Of a stretch of 44,799 bases of DNA, positions 40,601 to 44,799 are shown in pieces. The notes beneath the pieces were generated by a model that worked only from the letters and a program-made list of their open reading frames with translations, had not been told where the DNA came from and made no database searches. The stretch's first letter is position 1. Each line of letters starts with the position of its first letter. The position numbers were made by a program, and so were the translations under genes. The stretch is from a virus: positions 1 to 44,799 of IMG/VR virus record IMGVR_UViG_3300017613_000536. One strand, 5' to 3'.

Positions 40601-40972
40601 CTATGCGTTTTTTACGGCTTCGACGTTCGCCTCGACCAGGTCTGCCTTGTCCAACTTGTCCAGGTGCGTGAGTTCGATCAGGGTCCGGATCTCCGGGCCG
40701 GCCAGGGGATCTACTACACCCGCGCTGGAGGCCAGGGCGAAGAGCACTTCAAACCTCTCGGCCTTCTCTTTGCCGGTGGGTTTGTCCATCCGGAGGTATC
40801 GAAGCTCGTGCCCTTCGAGCGTCTTGACCTTCTCCCCCATCTCCACAGCCCAGTCCTCCACCACGTCATACAGGAACTGGGCCACCGCCCAGACCGCGGG
40901 TTTGAAGAGTTTGAGCAACATCTCTGCCAAAAAGTCCAGTCCGATCGCTGCGAGCGTTGTGGTCAAGCTCAT
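40601..40972 (-). CDS. Hypothetical early protein
   Basis: This 123-residue product starts MSLTTTLAAIGLDFLAEMLL. ATG at 40972 overlaps the upstream stop (ATGA); the longer open frame is not needed. The N-terminal 40 residues are amphipathic and Leu/Phe-rich (KLFKPAVWAVAQFLYDVVEDW) and might touch a membrane. The rest is charged helix (ALASSAGVVDPLAGPEIRTLIELTHLDKLDKADLVEANVEA). No family is recognised. Confidence 0.7.
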   Translation of the reverse strand: MSLTTTLAAIGLDFLAEMLLKLFKPAVWAVAQFLYDVVEDWAVEMGEKVKTLEGHELRYLRMDKPTGKEKAERFEVLFALASSAGVVDPLAGPEIRTLIELTHLDKLDKADLVEANVEAVKNA

Positions 40973-41376
40973 ACCTCGTCTCCTCTCGTCCTCTTTACGG
41001 GTTCGCTGAGATCCAGCTTGAACCCCAGCGTCCTCTCGGTGTGCCGCTTCCACTCTGCTACCCACTCCTCGGTGGGGTATTCATCCGGATGGATCGCGTT
41101 ATCCCTTCTCCATCCCTCGAGCTTCTGGCTGAACTCATCCTCCTCGCTCCAGCCGGTACCCTCGGAGACAATCTGGATGTGCTCTCTCAGGTCAGCTGGC
41201 TTGGGGGTGTGCTTACAGGTGGTGGCCATGGAGTCGAGCGCTGCGAACACCCGCTTCTGGGGGTGGTCCTTGGCCACCTGGTAGAAATACTCGTAGGCGG
41301 TGGGGTTCAGGGGTTTGGTGGTGAACATCTCTACGATGTCCTCCAGCTTTCTACTGAAGTGATTTCTGTCGAGCAT
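40969..41376 (-). CDS. Helicase-loader-like replication protein
   Basis: This 135-residue product starts MLDRNHFSRKLEDIVEMF. The pattern NPTAYEYFYQVAKDHPQKRVFAALDSMATTCKHTPKPADLREHI resembles G39P/gp59-type loaders, in which a helical domain ends in PxxADLR. Such proteins load host or phage DnaB-like helicase at the origin. It follows the replication initiator gene with a 26-bp overlap, the O/P-like arrangement of lambdoid phages. No phage helicase was found, so it would use the host helicase. The match is by pattern only. Confidence 0.68.
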   Translation of the reverse strand: MLDRNHFSRKLEDIVEMFTTKPLNPTAYEYFYQVAKDHPQKRVFAALDSMATTCKHTPKPADLREHIQIVSEGTGWSEEDEFSQKLEGWRRDNAIHPDEYPTEEWVAEWKRHTERTLGFKLDLSEPVKRTRGDEV

Positions 41377-42232
41377 CTTCGAGCTCCCTTCTTTCCTGCT
41401 GCTTCAGCCAGTCGGCCCGGTTCTTGGCTCGGATCCGCTGGGCCTTCAGGGCCTCTGGATCTATGCGGCTTGCAGCTGCCATCTTCGGAGCGGCCTGGAG
41501 GTAAGAGGCGAACTTCTGAGAACCGAACAGGGTGGAGGGTCTGTAGTACTTGGGATGTTCCAGGAAGTACGGATCCATCTTCTGTCCTTCGATCACCAGG
41601 ATACAGTCCTGGACGGTATACCCTTCGCGCAATCTGGCGATGATGGGTTTGAGGGTACCGTCTGCTGGCCTGTACTGAGCTCCGATCGATTGGTTCAGGT
41701 ATTCCAGTACCTCCCTGGCCTGGTTCTGGGTATCATCTTTCGGGGGTACCAGGGCGAGCGCCGTACCCCCCGAACTCGACATATCTGTTCCTTCTTTTTC
41801 TATCTTTGCATCTGCAACTGCAACTGCAACTGCAAAGGGGGGCGTAACATCGCCGTAACATTGGTCCTTCCCCCTTTTGCGCTGCATTCGTAACTTACTG
41901 CCCTCACTCAACAAAAACTCCTTGTGCATCCTCCTGTTTTCGAGCGTCACATTGCCGTCACACCGCGTCACATTTGCGAACATTTGCGTCACAGCCTCTT
42001 TCAGGAAGAGCTCGGCCTCGGGTACCGTACAGGTGAGTACCAGGTTCAGCTTGTCCTCTGGTATGGTGATGATACCCCTCTCTGGCTCGAGCCACATCAT
42101 GGATAACACGTCAATCCATATCCCCCTGGTACTGGCAGAACACATCCTCACCCTGGTGTCGGTGAGCCAATCCCTGGCGTACCAAAGAAACGCCGGTGCT
42201 CTCTGTTTCCTCCTCTGGAGCTTGTCGCTCAT
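41351..42232 (-). CDS. Replication initiator with C-terminal phage replisome-organiser domain
   Basis: This 293-residue product has an N-terminal winged-helix-like domain (PAFLWYARDWLTDTRVRMCSASTRGIWIDVLSMM, residues 13-47, and IPEDKLNLVLTCTVPEAELFLKE). A C-terminal domain follows: VLEYLNQSIGAQYRPADGTLKPIIARLREGYTVQDCILVIEGQ then YYRPSTLFGSQKFASYL. That matches the Phg_2220_C-type replisome organiser domain. The middle carries AVAVAVADAK coded by a hexamer repeat. The gene contains phased repeats, so it probably includes the origin, as lambda O does. It precedes the helicase-loader-like gene. Confidence 0.88.
   Translation of the reverse strand: MSDKLQRRKQRAPAFLWYARDWLTDTRVRMCSASTRGIWIDVLSMMWLEPERGIITIPEDKLNLVLTCTVPEAELFLKEAVTQMFANVTRCDGNVTLENRRMHKEFLLSEGSKLRMQRKRGKDQCYGDVTPPFAVAVAVADAKIEKEGTDMSSSGGTALALVPPKDDTQNQAREVLEYLNQSIGAQYRPADGTLKPIIARLREGYTVQDCILVIEGQKMDPYFLEHPKYYRPSTLFGSQKFASYLQAAPKMAAASRIDPEALKAQRIRAKNRADWLKQQERRELEDARQKSLQ
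41843..41993. repeat. Phased CGTCACA/CGTAACA iterons, candidate replication origin
   Basis: Within the initiator gene, CGTCACA starts at 41945, 41956, 41966 and 41987, with a degenerate CGAACAT at 41977, so the steps are 11, 10, 11 and 10 bases. CGTAACA occurs at 41843 and 41854 (11 bases apart) and CGTAACT at 41889. Four CTGCAA hexamers (41812-41835) and a pyrimidine-rich AT-leaning stretch (about 41789-41808) adjoin. One-turn spacing places all sites on one face of the helix, as in iteron origins. Confidence 0.65.
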
Positions 42233-42717
42233 TCGCCCCCCCCATTTGGTGGTCTTAAGTCCCCCTGTGGCACCCAGTATGCTGGTCGTTTGTGACCCCC
42301 TTTTTCATTCCAGTACTCTTGCCTTCCTGCCTCCTTTCCATACACCCAGCCTACAATCCTGATCGACGGGAACTCGTCCCTGTCCACGATCACCAGATAA
42401 AATTGCTTGTCTGGTTTTTCCTTGATGTCTGAATCGTGCATAACCAAACAGCCGTTTTTGTGGTGGGTGGTGCGAACCTCGTGGCCCCCCACATCTCCCT
42501 CCGTTTCCAGCTGCCCAGGAGTGCCGCTCCACCAGACACCGTGTGCCTTGGCAAATGCAGCCTCTCCTATTGCGCCCATCACCTCATATCCCCACTCCTC
42601 TGGCCCAAAGGCGAGATTCCATCGATGTTTGGACCCCTTGTACATCTTGTGAATCTTACGCTTTATTCCCATAATGCAAGCCATCTCAATTTCCGACCAC
42701 GTCATTTTAATGTTCAC
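42229..42717 (-). CDS. Putative PD-(D/E)XK-like phage protein
   Basis: This 162-residue product, starting at GTG 42717 (or ATG 42705), shows GAIGEAAFAKAHGV, then EGDVGGHEVRTTHHKNGCLVMHDSD and FYLVIVDRDEFPSIRIVGWVYGKEA. The order of Glu, Asp and Glu-x-Arg is that of small PD-(D/E)XK-like nucleases, though Arg replaces the usual Lys. It could be a nuclease or an inactive relative. The stop overlaps the initiator start (ATGA). It has a poly-G site before the start. Confidence 0.65.
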   Translation of the reverse strand: MNIKMTWSEIEMACIMGIKRKIHKMYKGSKHRWNLAFGPEEWGYEVMGAIGEAAFAKAHGVWWSGTPGQLETEGDVGGHEVRTTHHKNGCLVMHDSDIKEKPDKQFYLVIVDRDEFPSIRIVGWVYGKEAGRQEYWNEKGGHKRPAYWVPQGDLRPPNGGGE

Positions 42718-42910
42718 GCCCCCCCCCTTCGATCTGCGATACCCAATGACCCCCTGTCACTTGCGAATTGTCCTCAACCCAATCGCTAACGGCAGCCATA
42801 CAGAGGTCGCAGTATGCCCACCCACACCAATAGACAACATCCCAATAATCGAAACAGTTGCCGCACCCGTGGCATTTGACCTTTCCGTGGCTTGCTACCT
42901 TGAATGTCAT
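42707..42910 (-). CDS. Small Cys-rich zinc protein
   Basis: This 67-residue product starts MTFKVASHGKVKCHGCGNCF. It has CxxCxxC and, after VVYWCGWAYC, a further CxxC (CDLC), giving two likely metal sites. The ATG at 42910 is preceded by the GTGACAGGGGGTCAC motif. A second copy of the motif lies inside its own coding sequence (42746-42760). It overlaps the next gene by 11 bp. A nucleic-acid-binding or regulatory role is a guess from size and cysteines. Confidence 0.72.
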   Translation of the reverse strand: MTFKVASHGKVKCHGCGNCFDYWDVVYWCGWAYCDLCMAAVSDWVEDNSQVTGGHWVSQIEGGGREH

Positions 42911-42933
42911 CGTGACCCCCTGTCACTGTGCTT

Positions 42934-43158
42934 TCAGACGTTTTCCTCGATGAAGTCCATCAATAGACGTATCACGGCAACGGCTCTGTCCATGTCCTCA
43001 CGCCATTCTAGTGGGTTCATTCTTGCGAGTTGTTCGGGTGATTTGTCTGCCAACTTCTCTAAGAATTTAACCATCTTCTCTCCCTCCTCGGTCACATCTG
43101 GTTCGCCATCGTGCGGCGAGGCCGTTTTCCACTGGTCATACCCACCAAATCCGTTCAT
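42934..43158 (-). CDS. Small YDxWKTASP-type early protein
   Basis: This 74-residue product starts MNGFGGYDQWKTASPHDGEP. The YDxWKTASP start is common in small proteins of many phages, of unknown function. The rest is helical with EMLxxL-type charged repeats (EGEKMVKFLEKLADKSPEQLARM). ATG at 43158 overlaps the Mom-like stop (ATGA), with a GGGGGAGG site. Confidence 0.75.
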   Translation of the reverse strand: MNGFGGYDQWKTASPHDGEPDVTEEGEKMVKFLEKLADKSPEQLARMNPLEWREDMDRAVAVIRLLMDFIEENV

Positions 43159-43733
43159 TTGCCTCCCCCTTTCAGGTCGTATTCCCATCTGATCTTGTCT
43201 GCCGTTGTCTGCATTTTGTTGCGTTTTCGGGTGTTCCACCCTGTAGTTGACACAGAACTTCTTTGCGTTGGTTTCCACCCTGCTGCCGCATAGATTGTCC
43301 CGGTGTGTACCTCAGTGTCTTGGTAGGAGATGAGTTTCGTGAGTTGCGGCCATCTCTTCACCAACAACAACCGCATTACCTTGAGCATTCTGGATGCTGT
43401 GTTCTGTGGGGCATCTGGTGCGATTGCTAACCGGCGTAACTCTATATAGTCCTTGCCGTTCAACATCCTTGCTATCGGGTCGGTCCAGATTGCCGTGGCG
43501 TACCATCTGTTTTCATATTCCGCACCGAAACAGATAGCATGACCCGATCTAGAGATGTTCGATTTTGAAACAAGGGGGAGTCTGGAGTGCCACAATTCAT
43601 TCAATTCAATGGCAAGATCTATGTTGATCTTATGGATGGCAAGATGGAGCGGAGAGATGGGAATCGAACCCTCACCTTCCGTTGGGAACAACGGATGTAC
43701 TACCCTTATACTATCTCCGCTCAAAATCAACAT
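43155..43733 (-). CDS. Mom-like GNAT-type DNA modification protein
   Basis: This 192-residue product belongs by motif to the Mom/GNAT-like phage group: LNELWHSRLP, ICFGAEYENRWYATAIW, ELRRLAIAPDAPQNTASRML (98-117) and LISYQDTEVHTGTIYAAAGW (134-153). Mu Mom converts adenine to a carbamoylmethylated form that blocks restriction enzymes. A similar job here is inferred. ATG at 43733 follows GTGAGGGGAGGTC. Codons 5-30 lie inside a tRNA-Gly-like sequence, so either the protein's start is further down (no other early ATG exists) or the overlap is real. It is transcribed right after the radical-SAM gene. Confidence 0.78.
   Translation of the reverse strand: MLILSGDSIRVVHPLFPTEGEGSIPISPLHLAIHKINIDLAIELNELWHSRLPLVSKSNISRSGHAICFGAEYENRWYATAIWTDPIARMLNGKDYIELRRLAIAPDAPQNTASRMLKVMRLLLVKRWPQLTKLISYQDTEVHTGTIYAAAGWKPTQRSSVSTTGWNTRKRNKMQTTADKIRWEYDLKGGGK
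43645..43720 (-). tRNA. tRNA-Gly-like element with encoded CCA, possibly degenerate
   Basis: Reading from 43720 to 43645 on the minus strand: a perfect 7-bp acceptor stem (GCGGAGA with TCTCCGC), D-arm GTATAAGGGTAGTAC, an anticodon arm TCCGT/ACGGA around an 8-base loop TGTTCCCA, and T-arm GGTTCGATTCC. It ends with discriminator T and CCA. It lines up with tRNA-Gly but has two extra bases, one in the anticodon loop and one in the T-stem 3' strand. These make a working tRNA doubtful. The element lies inside the start of the Mom-like reading frame, on the same strand. Confidence 0.55.
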
Positions 43734-43752
43734 GACCTCCCCTCACATGTCC

Positions 43753-43792
43753 TTGTAAGAAATTAAGAAATAATGGGTACTTTTTCTTACAA
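43753..43792. other. Hairpin between the radical-SAM and Mom-like genes
   Basis: TTGTAAGAAA (43753-43762) pairs with TTTCTTACAA (43783-43792), a perfect 10-bp AT-rich stem with a 20-base loop, in the 80-bp gap before the Mom-like start. It lacks a U-tract. It may regulate or process the mRNA between the two genes. Confidence 0.55.
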
Positions 43793-43799
43793 AGTAGGC

Positions 43800-43814
43800 G
43801 TGACCCCCTGTCAC
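43800..43814. promoter_or_regulatory. GTGAC-AGGGG-GTCAC motif, intergenic copy
   Basis: On the minus strand GTGACAGGGGGTCAC is a 5-bp inverted repeat with AGGGG in the loop. This copy starts at the stop of the radical-SAM gene. Other copies or close variants are at 44610-44624 (before the radical-SAM start), 43732-43746 (before the Mom-like start), 42912-42926 (before the small Cys-rich gene) and 42746-42760. At three of them the G-run is the ribosome-binding site. Confidence 0.6.
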
Positions 43815-44608
43815 TACGCCGCCTTTGACCTGTAGGCCGCTGGTCTACACCATTTTTTTGCTAATCTTTTCCACTCCCTCGGGTGATCTGCCGGTTGGTA
43901 GAGTTGAGCAAACGGCAGGAACCCCATCCCGTACACCATCCCGAGCCTTGCCTCGGCATCTTCTATGCTCTCCCCGTTGTACCCGATAAGGACAAAACAC
44001 CGTTTTTTGTTGATAGGCATATGGGCGGTCATATCTGCTACTCGCTGGAGGGGCCTCTCACACCCCTCGGAATCACAGGCAAACCACATCTCATCGAGTC
44101 GAATAGACTCAACCAATTCCAAGTGCCAATCCTTGAGTAGTCGGGCATCTAACCCACCGGCAAACTTGATGCGCTTCGGCTGTCTTTTCAGCATCTCGAA
44201 CACCGCCTCAATGTGCTTGCGGGAACAGGCCAGGAGGTTGTTATCCTGTACGATCCAACCGTCCTGAATAGGGATCTCCCTGATAGGCCCCTCTCTCTTC
44301 GGGACGAAGCAGAACGGGCACTTACGGGGGCAACCCCTGGACGTGATGGTCACGCCCTCCTTGAGATACCGGCCAGGGACGAAGCTGCCACCCTGGTTGT
44401 CGAATGCTGGCCCCCCAATCCGCACGTCCTTGTAGAAGTCTGACCATTGCCGAAATAGCCGTTTGCCCTCTTCGATGTCCCATGTGAAGGTGACAGAGAT
44501 GTGGACAGGCTGGTCTACAGGCTGGAACAGGGGCGGGTTCCCCACAAAGGCCAGTTCATCGGTAGGGGTCCAAGTGGTTTTTCTTGGGAAAACCCTAATC
44601 ATCTGCAT
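43814..44608 (-). CDS. Radical-SAM enzyme upstream of the Mom-like gene
   Basis: This 264-residue product has the radical-SAM motif GCPRKCPFCFVPKREG with Cys93, Cys97 and Cys100 (CxxxCxxC), which should hold a 4Fe-4S cluster binding S-adenosylmethionine. Later FAGGLDARLLKDWHLEL and KRCFVLIGYNGESIEDAEARL fit the rest of the TIM barrel. It ends in a basic tail with Cys (KKWCRPAAYRSKAA). No accessory domain is seen. The substrate is unknown. Being directly before the Mom-like gene, it may supply or alter the base modification. ATG at 44608 follows GTGAGGGGAGGTCAC. Confidence 0.88.
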   Translation of the reverse strand: MQMIRVFPRKTTWTPTDELAFVGNPPLFQPVDQPVHISVTFTWDIEEGKRLFRQWSDFYKDVRIGGPAFDNQGGSFVPGRYLKEGVTITSRGCPRKCPFCFVPKREGPIREIPIQDGWIVQDNNLLACSRKHIEAVFEMLKRQPKRIKFAGGLDARLLKDWHLELVESIRLDEMWFACDSEGCERPLQRVADMTAHMPINKKRCFVLIGYNGESIEDAEARLGMVYGMGFLPFAQLYQPADHPREWKRLAKKWCRPAAYRSKAA

Positions 44609-44620
44609 CGTGACCTCCCC

Positions 44621-44799
44621 TCACCATCCCCTAGCCGCAAGGTACTGGGGCAGAATCTGGGCCAACCTGGAAGCCCGTAGGGCCTCGGCCTGATCTGACG
44701 CATGGAAGACAACCCAGTGGTCGTACCATGCGAGTGCGGCGGCATCCAGATCAGCAAGCTGGGTTGCAAGCATCTCGTCCGAACTGGGCACATAAAACT
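44621..44799 (-). CDS. C-terminal part of the junction-spanning hypothetical protein
   Basis: This is the same gene as 1-296. In the circle it runs from ATG 296 through base 1 and 44678 to TGA 44623-44621. The part beyond the repeat codes RASRLAQILPQYLAARGW. The copy at 44679-44799 repeats bases 1-121 and should be dropped when the genome is circularised. The stop lies inside the ribosome-binding motif of the radical-SAM gene, 13 bases before its ATG. Confidence 0.85.
   Translation of the reverse strand, partial: FYVPSSDEMLATQLADLDAAALAWYDHWVVFHASDQAEALRASRLAQILPQYLAARGW
44679..44799. repeat. Terminal direct repeat, right copy
   Basis: Identical to bases 1-121. See the left copy. The genome should be read as a circle of 44,678 bp. 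Confidence 0.95.

Noticed and set aside
41812-41835. CTGCAA hexamer run as a phase-variable microsatellite
   Set aside because: Six-base units keep the frame whatever the copy number, so it could not switch the gene on and off.
44599-44793. Minus-strand 64-codon frame at the right end
   Set aside because: It is out of frame with the junction-spanning gene, which has a good start and stays open across the join.

Overview
The window looks like the complete genome of a tailed, podovirus-type phage assembled as a circle. The first 121 bases are repeated exactly at the end (1-121 = 44679-44799), so the unique length is 44,678 bp. One 117-codon gene reads through the join without a break. Every gene I accept lies on the minus strand, so the circle is transcribed in one direction. 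The virion genes have the P22-type set: small and large terminase, portal, scaffold, P22-type coat, three gp4-like tail adaptors, a gp10-like tail hub, and ejection proteins that include a 2844-residue polyvalent protein. Lipoprotein and Sec signal peptides, and the GC-rich sequence, point to a Gram-negative GC-rich host. I cannot name the host. No integrase, phage DNA polymerase or classical CI-type repressor was found.

Reading in the direction of transcription, the early block starts at 4860 just after a double hairpin/terminator (4947-5013). It runs leftward through position 1, re-enters at 44678 and ends at 38963. Its order is: a small HTH protein; a Com-like zinc-ribbon protein; YqaJ exonuclease and RecT annealase (recombination pair); a Lar-type anti-restriction protein; a lipoprotein with an HELNH metallopeptidase motif; small coiled-coil/zinc proteins; the junction-spanning gene; a radical-SAM enzyme; a Mom-like GNAT protein (DNA hypermodification candidate) whose 5' end overlaps a tRNA-Gly-like element; small proteins; a PD-(D/E)XK-like protein; a replication initiator with a C-terminal phage replisome-organiser domain and internal phased iterons (candidate origin); a helicase-loader-like protein; RusA resolvase; and a HTH protein.

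The late block runs from about 38815 down to 5023. Its order is: small basic and secreted proteins; DUF5675 and a holin-like membrane protein; terminase; portal; scaffold; coat; two decoration-like proteins flanked by GC hairpins; a glycosyltransferase/aminotransferase/acetyltransferase cassette; three tandem gp4-like adaptors; a cluster of three proteins with Sec signal peptides, including a 1327-residue fibre-like protein and a beta-helix protein; the gp10-like hub; a seven-repeat fibre protein; a GNAT enzyme; two ejection-type proteins; and the giant polyvalent protein.

The parts most worth a second look are at 42.7-44.6 kb. A radical-SAM gene sits directly upstream of a Mom-like gene. A tRNA-Gly-shaped sequence with encoded CCA forms codons 5-30 of the Mom-like reading frame. 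A repeated hairpin-shaped ribosome-binding motif (GTGACAGGGGGTCAC and close variants) recurs in this block. Also notable are the helically phased repeats inside the initiator gene, the glycan cassette inside the head/tail module, and the Cys-rich radical-SAM-like region inside the giant ejection protein.
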